Origin: Desulfurivibrio sp.
Lineage (GTDB): Bacteria > Desulfobacterota > Desulfobulbia > Desulfobulbales > SURF-16
Direction of reading: 5' to 3'
Assembly: GCA_003605035.1 (NCBI GenBank)
Contig: QZKJ01000090.1
Coordinates: forward strand, 1-34,393
Length of the DNA stretch: 34,393 bases
The notes under the pieces were generated by a model. That model was given only the letters and a program-made list of their open reading frames with translations. It made no database searches and had not been told where the DNA came from. Shown in pieces: positions 15,886 to 23,501 of this stretch. Made by a program: the position numbers and the translations under genes. The first letter of the stretch is position 1. Each line of letters opens with the position of its first letter.

Positions 15886-16302
15886 TTATTTTTTCCAATA
15901 TGGGTAGTCAGCACCGGCTATCTGCATTTTCTTCTTCTGCCGCATCGATTTTCTTGTGCCGAGTACGATCAGGACCACGCCTGCCCCTGTACACCACAAG
16001 GCATTTTCAGAGCCGACTTTACCCAGAAATAAAAAAGAAAGGACCAGCGCCAGGATCAGAACACCTACTCCGGACATGACCCTGCCGGTGGAAAGTTCCG
16101 CACTGAACATGGAAAAGGTGGTTATCCAGCCATTATTTTTTTTGACTTCACTGCCGCCGGCAAAAAAAATCCCGCCGGGTGGCAGGTATCGCATTTCCGT
16201 ACCGCAATTGGGGCAGGTATAGATGTCGCCGCCGGTATAGCTGTTGCCGCCCGCCTCCCGGCAGGTTGAACAGATTGGCGTTGGTATGGATTTCTTCGTC
16301 AT
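15886..16302 (-). CDS. Zinc-ribbon protein with two transmembrane helices
   Basis: The 138-residue product starts with a Cys4 ribbon (C12-x2-C15, then C29-x2-C32). A Gly/Pro linker follows, then two hydrophobic stretches (VMSGVGVLILALVLSFLFLG and ALWCTGAGVVLIVLG) and a basic tail. This is the layout of small zinc-ribbon membrane proteins of unknown role. The ribosome site before ATG 16302 is weak. It lies 134 bases upstream of the UPF0182 start, in the same direction, so it could lead that transcript. No family name is assigned. Confidence 0.65.
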   Translation of the reverse strand: MTKKSIPTPICSTCREAGGNSYTGGDIYTCPNCGTEMRYLPPGGIFFAGGSEVKKNNGWITTFSMFSAELSTGRVMSGVGVLILALVLSFLFLGKVGSENALWCTGAGVVLIVLGTRKSMRQKKKMQIAGADYPYWKK

Positions 16303-16635
16303 TATCTTGAGTTGGGTTGTCTTTAAAAAGCTGTTTCTTCTTCCCGTGGGACGGTTACCGTTCCATGCTCTCTGTGCGCCGAGTATCAGGACACATACTT
16401 AATTTCGCGTTTCGGTGTCAATGAATAAGGATGGAAAGTGTCAAATTCCTGGAAGCGGCAAGGTCAGGCAGGACCTCATTGGGTGCTGCCTGTTTATTTA
16501 TGTGTGGACGATCAGAGGAAGGGGAGCAGGCTTGGGCAAATCTGTCTGTTGGCGAAAAGACCAGGGCGGAACTCAAGCCTGCCCCTGATGTGCAGCAACA
16601 GCATTTTCCCTTACGGGAAAATGCGAGCCGTCAGA
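16303..16635. other. Intergenic region with two inverted repeats
   Basis: The region separates two minus-strand genes. GCAGGCTTG (16526-16534) is complementary to CAAGCCTGC (16574-16582), and a perfect hairpin is listed separately at 16601-16624. The plus frame starting at 16431 has no ribosome site, runs into the next gene on the opposite strand and is not called. A promoter for the zinc-ribbon gene is expected near 16390-16310 but is not clear. Confidence 0.4.
16601..16624 (-). terminator. Perfect hairpin downstream of the repeat-protein gene
   Basis: GCATTTTCCC, loop TTAC, GGGAAAATGC: a ten-pair stem 12 bases beyond the stop of the minus-strand exported protein. There is no T-run after it on the minus strand, so it may be an mRNA-protecting 3' structure and not a full intrinsic terminator. 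Confidence 0.45.
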
Positions 16636-17013
16636 TTACAAGCATTTGTATTTTGTTTCATACTCTGAATAGAATCTGGCCAGGCACTTGCTGCCCTCCT
16701 TGATGGTATCCGGTTTTGCCATTATTTCCCGGTCCATTTCAGCGGTTCGCGTTTCCTGGCTGAGGGTTGTGTAGCCTCCCATATATTCAGAAGAATACAT
16801 TAATTCATTGCTGTCAGTGGAACTGATGACCACCGGCTCTTTCTGGATTTCCCGATCAGCGGCAATGATCTGCGCCGCTTCCTGCGGGGTCGTCTCGCGG
16901 CCGAGATACTCGGAAAAATAATGGATATCCCCGGCAGCCATTGCGGAACCGGCGAAAAAAGCGGCAAGAGAAAATGCCAGCAGATTGCTGAGCAGTTTTG
17001 TTGTTTTTTTCAT
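16636..17013 (-). CDS. Small exported protein with an exact 41-residue repeat
   Basis: I choose ATG 17013, with GAGGTG seven bases before it; the frame is open further upstream. The 125-residue product has a signal peptide (MKKTTKLLSNLLAFSLAAFF, cleavage after AMA near residue 26). The mature part repeats with a period of exactly 41 residues. S-E-Y occurs at 34-36, 75-77 and 116-118, each after two aromatic or small residues. T-T is at 41-42 and 82-83, D-R-E-I at 53-56 and 94-97, and Pro at 60 and 101. The third copy is cut short and ends YETKYKCL. Two cysteines (C110, C124) may form a disulfide. No family is recognised; it should be periplasmic or secreted. A Fur-like site lies upstream. Confidence 0.75.
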   Translation of the reverse strand: MKKTTKLLSNLLAFSLAAFFAGSAMAAGDIHYFSEYLGRETTPQEAAQIIAADREIQKEPVVISSTDSNELMYSSEYMGGYTTLSQETRTAEMDREIMAKPDTIKEGSKCLARFYSEYETKYKCL

Positions 17014-17055
17014 GGTGCACCTCATTATTGTCATTCGCTTGAAGAAATCTTAATT

Positions 17056-17068
17056 AATAATGATTATT
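17056..17068. promoter_or_regulatory. Fur-like 6-1-6 inverted repeat
   Basis: AATAAT-G-ATTATT is a perfect 6-1-6 inverted repeat, matching the NATWATnATWATN view of the Fur box. It lies 43 bases upstream of the exported repeat-protein start (17013). Its surroundings are strongly AT-rich, so a chance palindrome is possible. The rest of 17014-17264 holds no gene. Confidence 0.35.
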
Positions 17069-17264
17069 TGTTCTGAAAAAAAAGTAACCATCTTTAATTT
17101 AAAAAACAATGAGTTGAGGTACCTAATTTTTTAATCAAAACATTCAAAATACGTATATACCTGGATCGCGCCTGGATTTGGGTTGGATTTGGCTGCGCCG
17201 ATTGAGCAAATGGTACAGGATTCCTGCTGAAGGCGGGGACGGCAGCTTGCCGGGCTGAGGCGTT

Positions 17265-17546
17265 TCACTTCTGCGGGCGGGCTGGAAAGCGGCGGCTGGC
17301 CAGGGCCCGGGCTCTGGCCGCCGCAGTATCCCGGTTTCTGGGCGGGGCGGCGGTCACCAGCGCGCTCAACAGCTTGACGGATGCGGCCGTTATTTCCTCC
17401 ACCGCCAGTTGGAAGGCCGCCTGGTTGGCAATGGAAGGTTTGCCAAAACCGCTGATCTTCCGCACAAACTGCAGGGCCGCCTGACGGATCTCTTCTTCGG
17501 TCGTCGGAGGGTCACAGTTGAAAAGGGTTCTGATATTCCTGCACAT
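17265..17546 (-). CDS. DUF2277 family protein
   Basis: The 93-residue product begins MCRNIRTLFNCDPP and continues T-E-E-E-I-R-Q-A-A-L-Q-F-V-R-K-I-S-G-F, with NQAAFQLAVEEI and a TAAPPRNRDTAAARARA tail. This pattern is diagnostic for DUF2277, a small, mostly helical bacterial family of unknown role. The length is normal for the family. A GAGGTTAAGAG site precedes ATG 17546. It lies 29 bases after the hydrolase stop (17576) and is probably co-transcribed with it. A Cys replaces the usual aromatic or acidic residue after LFN. Confidence 0.85.
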   Translation of the reverse strand: MCRNIRTLFNCDPPTTEEEIRQAALQFVRKISGFGKPSIANQAAFQLAVEEITAASVKLLSALVTAAPPRNRDTAAARARALASRRFPARPQK

Positions 17547-17575
17547 CTCTTAACCTCACCCTGGTCCCGTTTCGT

Positions 17576-18523
17576 TCATTTTCCGCCCTCCGCCGCTTTT
17601 TCCGCCAGCATGCGGATGGCCTGTTCCAGGGCCCGGTTGCATTCCTCGGGCCGGCTCATCATCAGAAAATGATCCGTCTGCTTCAGCACGATGGCCTGGT
17701 AGGAAACCATGTGCCGCCGGTTCGCCTCATAGTTGACCGGCCACAGGTCGCCATTGACGGAAATGACGGGAAGGCGGATCTGGTCAAAGATCCTGGCTGC
17801 CTCACCGCTGATGTACTGGTTCATCATCTCGGTCATCGCACTTAAGGCAACGGCAGGAGGCGCGGCCGCCACATCGGCCAGGATCCACTCGCGCAGGGCG
17901 GCATCGGTAGCGGGCAGAATCATCTCCCCGACGAACTGGCGGCTGCCGGTGCGAAAATCCTTTTCCAGCGGGGCGATCGCCTGGCGGAAATCTTCGGAGG
18001 TCATCGGGTACTCGATGTTTTCAAGGGTGTCCACCCCTATCAGCCCCACCACCCGGTCCGGCATCAGCCGGGCTGCCTCGGCGATCACCGAACCGCCCAT
18101 GGAGTGGCCGATGAGGATGACCCGCCCGCCGCCCGCCGCCTCGGTCACCGCCCGCACATCCTCGCCAAAGGCGGCCATGGTATACCTGATGCGGGTCATG
18201 CCCGAGTGGCCGTGGCCGGCCAGATCAAGCACGACCACCCGGTGATCACGGCTGAAAAAGGGGACCTGCTCCCGCCAGTAGCGGGCATCACAGCTCCAGC
18301 CATGGACAAAGACCAGGGTCGGCTCGCCCTCGCCATGGACCTCATACGAAACCGGGGTGCCGTCTTTTGAAAGGACCACCTGGGGCCATGGCCCTGCCGC
18401 CCGCACGTCCGCCCGGCTGAGAACCAGAAATACCAGGAAGCCGGTCAGGGCCAGCAGCAGCCTGCTGACAGGCAGCCAGTGGCGGCCGGTTGCAACTTTA
18501 TCGCTATTTAATGCAACTCTCAT
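17576..18523 (-). CDS. Exported alpha/beta hydrolase
   Basis: ATG 18523 is chosen because AAAGGAGGA lies about eight bases upstream, giving 315 residues (the longer frame to 18550 would include that site). The N-terminus has a hydrophobic signal or anchor (LLLALTGFLVFLVLSRADVRA). The alpha/beta-hydrolase core follows: the HGW oxyanion region in LVFVHGWSCDARYW, DLAGHGHSG, the nucleophile elbow G-H-S-M-G-G, the acid in VISVNGDLWPVN and the catalytic His in KQTDHFLMM. The closest style is the esterase/lipase family with a cap domain; the substrate is unknown. It forms a probable operon with the DUF2277 gene and lies 143 bases downstream of the Pycsar-type effector gene. Confidence 0.82.
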   Translation of the reverse strand: MRVALNSDKVATGRHWLPVSRLLLALTGFLVFLVLSRADVRAAGPWPQVVLSKDGTPVSYEVHGEGEPTLVFVHGWSCDARYWREQVPFFSRDHRVVVLDLAGHGHSGMTRIRYTMAAFGEDVRAVTEAAGGGRVILIGHSMGGSVIAEAARLMPDRVVGLIGVDTLENIEYPMTSEDFRQAIAPLEKDFRTGSRQFVGEMILPATDAALREWILADVAAAPPAVALSAMTEMMNQYISGEAARIFDQIRLPVISVNGDLWPVNYEANRRHMVSYQAIVLKQTDHFLMMSRPEECNRALEQAIRMLAEKAAEGGK

Positions 18524-18666
18524 GGTCTGTATCCTCCTTTTCCGTCTCATTTTTACAAGTTATTACAAACGCGCAAAATTTGACAAGCCAAAAGGAGAAA
18601 TAATGAAGCAGGGAGGAGCGGGCCTGGAAACCAGCCCAACAGAAGGGGGGGGTCGACTTTTTCCGC

Positions 18667-19218
18667 TCAGCCGCCCGCCGGCGGGTGCGGACTGTTCACC
18701 ACCGCGATGCCGTAGGCCAGGCCGAGGGCAAACAGGAGCACCAGGGCGATAATGGTAAGCGCGATGGCGCGATTCAGGGATTCGTGCTTGGCCCACACAT
18801 TCTTGGACAGGATGTAGTTCTGGGCCGCCATGGTGTTCTCCAGATCCTGCTCGGTCCAAGCGGCCATGGCGGCTTGATGCTCCTCCCTGGACATCGCGGC
18901 GATATCGCCGAAGAACCAGAGCTTCTCCCTGGTCTGCAGCGAAAGATCGCGGGCATGATGCCGTGGCCACATGGCCCGCAGAACAAAGAGATACGAGGCC
19001 ACCAGGGCAGCGCCAGACAGGCCGAGCAACAGCCAGATCGAGATGGAGTAAAGGGCGCGCGTGGCCCGCATCTCCTCCGCGCCGACGAAAACCAGGCCGT
19101 TCACCACCCCGACGACGAGCGTGTTCAGGCCGACGAGGAACTTCGCCTTGTCCTCGGACTGCCTGTACCAGCCGAGAATCGTCTCGAATTGTTTGAAGAG
19201 GTAGTCAAGTTTGGTCAT
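18667..19218 (-). CDS. DUF5706 / Pycsar-type transmembrane effector, no cyclase nearby
   Basis: The 183-residue protein has two N-terminal transmembrane helices (about 27-46 and 58-80), a 70-residue cytosolic helical segment and a C-terminal transmembrane helix (151-173). The first helix is preceded by E-D-K-A-K-F-L-V-G-L-N, close to the D-x-K-A-x-x-L-x-x-x-N of DUF5706. The middle carries WFFGDIAAMSREEHQAAM and then a stretch ending K-H-E-S-L-N-R-A, the layout of Pycsar effector (PycTM) proteins. Those open membrane pores in response to cCMP or cUMP made by a partner cyclase during phage infection. No cyclase, CD-NTase or other defence gene is visible within 15 kb on either side, so it is an orphan here. 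The ribosome site is poor. Confidence 0.7.
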   Translation of the reverse strand: MTKLDYLFKQFETILGWYRQSEDKAKFLVGLNTLVVGVVNGLVFVGAEEMRATRALYSISIWLLLGLSGAALVASYLFVLRAMWPRHHARDLSLQTREKLWFFGDIAAMSREEHQAAMAAWTEQDLENTMAAQNYILSKNVWAKHESLNRAIALTIIALVLLFALGLAYGIAVVNSPHPPAGG

Positions 19219-19307
19219 CAGTGACTTTGCGGTGGGGGGTTATCGCGGCGCGGTGCGACAGTAGCGTAGCGACAGTCAGCATCAACCTCTGTTTCATTGA
19301 ACCACCA

Positions 19308-19362
19308 ATCGCGGCACGAACGAAGTGAGCGTCGCGATTCCCGGCGACGCAGTCGCCGGGAA
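19308..19362. repeat. Tandem hairpins upstream of the effector gene
   Basis: ATCGCG (19308-19313) pairs with CGCGAT (19333-19338). Directly after it TTCCCGGCGAC (19338-19348) pairs perfectly over 11 bases with GTCGCCGGGAA (19352-19362), leaving a three-base loop. They form a REP-like cluster about 90-145 bases before the effector start. A GCGACAGT direct repeat also lies at about 19253-19276. Confidence 0.5.
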
Positions 19363-19602
19363 CAAGTAATTCTGCAGATCTGCATATAACCCCAAATTGG
19401 GTGATATATGGAAAGAAACATCCCATACCCAAATCCTTCTCCGACTGTATCCTTTTTCCAGGCCGTTGGCAAGCAGTAACTTCTTGTTATGTTGTCGAAA
19501 CTACAAGATATATTCTATCCCGCCCCCTGCTTGATCCCCAGCGGTGCATGGCAAACCGACCACCCCTGTTCCCGGGGATTAATCTCGGGCTTGCCACGTC
19601 CT

Positions 19603-19874
19603 GTAGGGGCGCCCCTTGTGGGTGCCCTGGGTCGGGCTGCCCGGTATTTGCCATAGTCCCGTAGGTTGGGTTGAGCATCGCGAAACCCAACAGGTTTTGG
19701 CCAGAATGTGGATCATGTTGCCATTTGGCAATGTCCGTTAATGTTGGGTTTCGTTCCTCAACCCAACCTACCGGGCTGCCCGGGATGTGCCATTGTAGCC
19801 GGTATTCCGGTGACCCGTGCTGGCCAGATGGGAGCCCAGCCGAGACAAAGGGCACCCACCAGGGGGGCCCCTAC
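19603..19874. repeat. Nested palindromic (MITE-like) intergenic element
   Basis: The outer arms are GTAGGGGCGCCCC...GGGTGCCC (19603-19627) and its reverse complement (19850-19874), matching at 23 of 25 positions. Inside are the arms of the widespread GTAGGTTGGGTTGAG...AAACCCAAC repeat, at 19658-19691 and, inverted, at 19743-19775. A 25-base direct repeat (CGGGCTGCCCGG..., 19633-19657 and 19772-19796) flanks one edge of each inner arm. The element carries no gene, and the frames through it are rejected. Single-family copies of both repeats are common in Proteobacteria; the nesting is notable. Confidence 0.7.
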
Positions 19875-20196
19875 GCGGGAATCACCTTGCGCGAAACAGG
19901 TTTTTACCGGAAAGCCGCCATGGCCCTGCCGCTGATTTCCCCTGTTGACAATCAGCTGCCCCTGCAGTAAATACTGCCGCCTGTTTGTCTGAACGTTCCT
20001 AACCACAAATGGACACATTACCGGCTTGCCCATTGCAGCAGGTTCTGCTAAATTAATGCATGGTCATCACCATGCGACCAGAAAATAAACGACAGGCAAG
20101 GCAATGGCTTTTCCTGTACGGCGACCGCCGTGCCTTGCCCGTCCATCAGGCAACAGGGAATTCTTTGTGTAATCCGTCCACCAAGGAGGTCTGATC
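19875..20196. other. Leader region of the UlaG-like gene
   Basis: This gap holds no gene. GCATGGT (20058-20064) pairs with ACCATGC (20069-20075), and GGCAAGGCA (20095-20103) with TGCCTTGCC (20131-20139), the second enclosing a GGCG/CGCC pair. There is no T-run. The strong ribosome site AAGGAGG at 20183-20189 belongs to the next gene. The remaining part between the effector gene and the nested repeat (19363-19602) shows nothing I can assign. Confidence 0.4.
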
Positions 20197-20934
20197 ATGA
20201 ATAGAATAATTGCCCTGCTAATGCTGCTCATCCTGGCATGCCCGTTGGCCGCCTCGGCCCGGACACCATTTGCCGCGGACACCATCAAAACCTCGGCCGG
20301 CGATCTGACCATCACCTTTATCGGCCACGGCAGCCTGATGTTCGAGTTTGCCGGCAGGATCATCCAGGTCGATCCCTTCAGCAAGCTGGCCGACTACAGC
20401 ACCCTGCCCAAGGCGGATATCCTGCTGATCACCCACGACCATTACGACCATCTTGACCTGCCGGCCGTAAACAGCGTGCGCACGGCAAATACCGAGATGG
20501 TGCTGACGGAAACCTGCGCCAGACAGGTCAAGGGCGGCATCATCATGCACAACAACGAGGTAAAAACCGTGCAGGGAGTGAAGATCGAGGCAGTGCCGGC
20601 CTACAATCTCATCCACAAGCGGGACAACACCCAGCCCTTTCATCCCAAGGGAGAGGGCAACGGCTATATTCTCACCTTTGACGACAAACGGATCTATGTG
20701 GCCGGGGACACGGAAAACACCCCGGAGATGAAGGCCCTGCGGGATATCGACGTGGCCTTCCTGCCCATGAACCTGCCCTACACCATGACGCCTGCGATGG
20801 TGGCGGATGCGGCCAGGGCCTTCCGGCCGAAAATCCTCTACCCCTATCATTACGGCGAGACCGACACCACCAAACTTGTTGATCTGCTCAAGGACGACAA
20901 GGACATTGAGATACGCATCCGGCCCATGCAATAG
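20197..20934 (+). CDS. Exported MBL-fold (UlaG-like) metal-dependent hydrolase
   Basis: ATG 20197 follows AAGGAGG by seven bases. The 245-residue protein has a signal peptide (MNRIIALLMLLILACPLAASA) and a metallo-beta-lactamase-fold domain of the UlaG/YtkL-like COG2220 type. The I-G-H-G-S start, the metal motif T-H-D-H-Y-D-H at about residue 87, GDTENTPEM with the bridging Asp, and PYHYGETDTT with the final His are all present. The ligand set is complete, so it should be an active metal hydrolase in the periplasm. The substrate is unknown. The signal peptide is less usual, since most UlaG-like enzymes are cytosolic. GC-rich inverted segments follow the stop (for example GGGAGGCC and GGCCTCCC between 20978 and 21034), without a clear terminator. 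Confidence 0.85.
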   Translation: MNRIIALLMLLILACPLAASARTPFAADTIKTSAGDLTITFIGHGSLMFEFAGRIIQVDPFSKLADYSTLPKADILLITHDHYDHLDLPAVNSVRTANTEMVLTETCARQVKGGIIMHNNEVKTVQGVKIEAVPAYNLIHKRDNTQPFHPKGEGNGYILTFDDKRIYVAGDTENTPEMKALRDIDVAFLPMNLPYTMTPAMVADAARAFRPKILYPYHYGETDTTKLVDLLKDDKDIEIRIRPMQ

Positions 20935-21099
20935 ACCGGCAGGCGATCGCCCTCCCCGTTCCCGATCATGACAGCCCGGGAGGCCAGCACGTCCGGGCCG
21001 CGAGTGCCGGGCCTGCCGCGGTCCCGGCCTCCCTGCCATGGGCAGACCGGCGGGGGAACCTGGCGGGGCTCTTTTCTTTAAATTTAACTTGATGTGTCC

Positions 21100-21612
21100 A
21101 TGGAAATATTTAATATCGCTTTAGGGATCATCCTGCTGCTCTTTGGCAGAAAGCTTTTCTGGCTTTTTGTCGCGGTGGCGGGATTTATCGTCGGTCTGGA
21201 GTTTTCCGCCATGTTCCTGGCCGAACAACCCCAGTGGGTGCTGGTCATGATCGGGCTCTTTACCGGCTGCTTCGGCGCCATCGTGGCGATTTTCGCCCAG
21301 CGCCTCGCCTTTGCCCTGGCCGGCTTTTATGCGGGCAGCTTCCTGACCCTGCTGCTGGTCCAGCCGTTCATCTCCTCCCCGGCCATGCTGCTCTTTCTGC
21401 TGGCAGGCGGGGTGCTCGGCGCGGCCCTGTCCGCCTGGATTCTTGACCCGGCCCTGATCATCCTGTCCAGCCTGATCGGCGCCGGAGCGATTGTCAAGGC
21501 GCTTGGCGCCGGGCAATTGATGAGCGCCGTGATTTTCGTGCTGCTGGTCTCCATCGGCATCTTCACCCAGACCAGACTGTTTACGCGGCTCGACACCAAA
21601 CCGCTGGACTGA
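21100..21612 (+). CDS. Multi-pass membrane protein (DUF4203/TMEM198-like)
   Basis: The 170-residue product from ATG 21100 (GTG 21094 is an alternative) is nearly all hydrophobic, with about six transmembrane helices. Short basic loops such as GRK and QR lie between them, and G-x-x-x-G or Gly-rich patterns (FYAGSFLTLLL, LLAGGVLGAALSAWIL) are frequent. This resembles the DUF4203/TMEM198 group of seven-helix membrane proteins, whose role in bacteria is unknown. No clear ribosome site is present. It lies 165 bases after the UlaG-like gene. A purine-rich region with imperfect AGAGGC/GGCAAGC repeats (21690-21760) separates it from the next gene. Confidence 0.7.
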   Translation: MEIFNIALGIILLLFGRKLFWLFVAVAGFIVGLEFSAMFLAEQPQWVLVMIGLFTGCFGAIVAIFAQRLAFALAGFYAGSFLTLLLVQPFISSPAMLLFLLAGGVLGAALSAWILDPALIILSSLIGAGAIVKALGAGQLMSAVIFVLLVSIGIFTQTRLFTRLDTKPLD

Positions 21613-21858
21613 TCAGGCCACGGGGAAACGCTTCTGAATATGCGAGCAAATATCTGCATCGAACAGACAGCCGCGGCGCCCGCGGCGGATGGATCAGAAG
21701 GCAGAGGTCAGAAACCAGAAGGCGGCAAGCAGAGGCCACAAGACACGAGAGGCAGCAAGCCGGGGTAATACAATCTATTGTCGTCTGTTTGTCAAAGTCG
21801 ACACAATCTGCCGGTTGGCGGGGAACCGGCAACGGCCAACCGGAAATCGGAGAGTTGC

Positions 21859-22239
21859 ATGAATCCGGAAGTAAGTTTTGATCACCCCAGCAGAATCATC
21901 ACCATGCGCTTTGTCGGCACGGTGAACTATGACACCCTGATCGGGTTCATGACACATTTATTAGAGCATCCTGAATTCAACCAGGAATACGACGGCATCT
22001 GCGATACCAGGGATGCCGTGCTGGAGCTCTCCTACGAGGACCTGATCAAGTTTCGCGCCTGGCTGGAAACCCGGGACAGGGATGGGAAATCCCGCGGCCG
22101 CTGGGCCATCGTGGCGGATACCAACCTCAATTACGCCACCAGCCGCATGTGGGAGGGGCTGTCAGCCGGCTACTATGCGAGCCTGCGGGTATTTAAAAAC
22201 GAGGAGGATGCCCTGGCCTGGCTGCATGCCAGGGCCTGA
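21859..22239 (+). CDS. STAS/SpoIIAA-like small protein
   Basis: ATG 21859 follows CGGAGAG by four bases; the non-ATG upstream extension is dropped. The 126-residue product shows alternating strands and helices: IITMRFVGTVNYDTLIGFM, YDGICDTRDAVLELS, RGRWAIVADTNLNYATSRM, YYASLRVFKNEEDALAWLH. The final F-x-x-x-x-x-A-x-x-W-L motif and overall order are typical of SpoIIAA-like/STAS-like proteins, often found as stand-alone signalling or lipid-binding modules. There is no clear phosphorylatable Ser in the usual place, so an anti-anti-sigma role is not implied. It is followed after 44 bases by the ModA-like gene. Confidence 0.65.
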   Translation: MNPEVSFDHPSRIITMRFVGTVNYDTLIGFMTHLLEHPEFNQEYDGICDTRDAVLELSYEDLIKFRAWLETRDRDGKSRGRWAIVADTNLNYATSRMWEGLSAGYYASLRVFKNEEDALAWLHARA

Positions 22240-22283
22240 AAGGCAATGACCCGGCCTGCCTGTTCTCAAAAGGAGTTTTCGCC

Positions 22284-23171
22284 ATGCTGAGCTGGCCCGA
22301 GGAAATCCCGTCTGCCGACGACCGGCTGCCAAAATGGCGCCACCCAGGTTCAAATCTCTGTCTGGACCTGCATGGCGATCCGCTGGACGCCCGGCTGGTG
22401 GTTTTTTCCGACGGCAACCACCATATGGCACTGGAAGAGACCCTGGCCCTCTTTCACCAGAGAGAGCCGGAGGTGCAGCGGATCTTTTATATGACCACCC
22501 CGCCCGGCCCCGGCCTGCAGCTGCTCAGACACGGCGGCCTGCGGATCGGCAATCTCATCCTGTCAGTCAGGCCCCATGTTTTCATCAGCCCCCCTGCCGT
22601 GCTGGACAAGCTGGTGCAGGAAGGCTACATGCAGCGGCATGTGCCGTTCATGCGCAACCAGGGCAGCGTACTGCTGATCAAAAAGGGCAACCCGAAAAAC
22701 ATCACCGGGGTGGCCGATCTCAACCGGGAGGATGTCCGGCTGTTTCTCTCCAATCCCGCCACCGAAACCGTGAGCTACCAGGGCTATGTCAGCACCCTGA
22801 CCGGCGTGGCGGCCCGGGAAAACATCCAGCTCCCCCTGCTGACCGCTGATCCGCCCGGCGCCAGGATCTGCTATGGCGAGCGGATTCACCACCGGGAGGC
22901 GCCCCAGGCCATCAGCGACGGCCGGGCCGATGTTGCCGTGGTCTATTATCATCTGGGCCTGCGCTACACCCGCATCTTCCCGGAGCTGTTCACCATCATC
23001 CCCCTGGGCGGCGATATTGACCGGCCGCGGCCCTGGCCTGAAAATGTCATCAGCGTCTCCCATGTGGGGCTGATCGGCGATGGCGGCGAGTGGGGCAATG
23101 GCCTGCTCGATTTTCTCGCCTCAGAGGCGGTCAGCGAGATCTATCGCCGGCACGGGCTGCTGCGGGCCTGA
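22284..23171 (+). CDS. Substrate-binding (ModA-like, periplasmic-binding type 2) protein without signal peptide
   Basis: The 295-residue product begins at ATG 22284, behind AAAGGAG. It follows the type 2 periplasmic-binding fold: LVVFSDGNHHMALEETLALF as the first strand and helix, RPHVFISPPAVLDKLVQEGY, GSVLLIKKGNPKNITGVADL at the hinge, NPATETVSYQGYV, and DGRADVAVVYYHLGLRY. These elements match molybdate/tungstate-type binding proteins. It lacks a signal peptide or lipobox, so it should remain in the cytosol, and no ABC permease or ATPase gene is adjacent. It may be a ligand sensor for the downstream hybrid kinase or the STAS-like protein. An exported protein with a misplaced start is less likely, as no hydrophobic segment lies upstream. 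Confidence 0.75.
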   Translation: MLSWPEEIPSADDRLPKWRHPGSNLCLDLHGDPLDARLVVFSDGNHHMALEETLALFHQREPEVQRIFYMTTPPGPGLQLLRHGGLRIGNLILSVRPHVFISPPAVLDKLVQEGYMQRHVPFMRNQGSVLLIKKGNPKNITGVADLNREDVRLFLSNPATETVSYQGYVSTLTGVAARENIQLPLLTADPPGARICYGERIHHREAPQAISDGRADVAVVYYHLGLRYTRIFPELFTIIPLGGDIDRPRPWPENVISVSHVGLIGDGGEWGNGLLDFLASEAVSEIYRRHGLLRA

Positions 23172-23501
23172 AATTCCCGGAGAAATAAGAAAAACCCGCG
23201 ACCCGGCGCACCTGGTTCGTCCAGCAGGCTTTTCCGCGGCTTGCCGGTTGCCGCTCCTCCATGAGGTTATCCTGTCCCCTGCCGTTTGTCCTGCGTCAAA
23301 TCACGCCTTGACTTGCTGGAATGGTTTATGCCAACATCATCAATAAGGGCTGAGATGGCGGACCTCACGCTCCTGCCGCTGCCCGGAAACATTGAAAGAT
23401 CGTCCATGTCCGGGTTCCTGCGCACAGCCCCGCAGTAAACAACTGCCAAGACGACGCGCCGCCGCCGCTGAAGAGGATCCTGCACCCTGTGTCTGAATAA
23501 A
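23172..23501. other. Intergenic region before the hybrid kinase
   Basis: GC-rich sequence of 330 bases with no recognisable gene. The long minus frame 23267-23917 overlaps the kinase and is a shadow. No sigma-54 site or clear -35/-10 pair was seen. No coding remnant of a larger kinase sensor domain was recognised in the frames I could read. Confidence 0.4.

Noticed and set aside
16431..16703. Small plus-strand ORFs in the 16.4-16.7 kb gap
   Set aside because: They overlap the 3' end of a well-supported minus-strand gene and lack ribosome sites.
18563..18970. Cyclase or second gene next to the Pycsar-type effector
   Set aside because: The open frames in and around 18563-18970 on either strand are shadows of the effector; the 143-base gap to the hydrolase and the region upstream contain no cyclase motif.
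19401..19970. ORFs through the nested palindromes (19401-19664, 19671-19970, 19487-19855 minus)
   Set aside because: They translate repeat arms, differ between strands without any domain, and have no ribosome sites.
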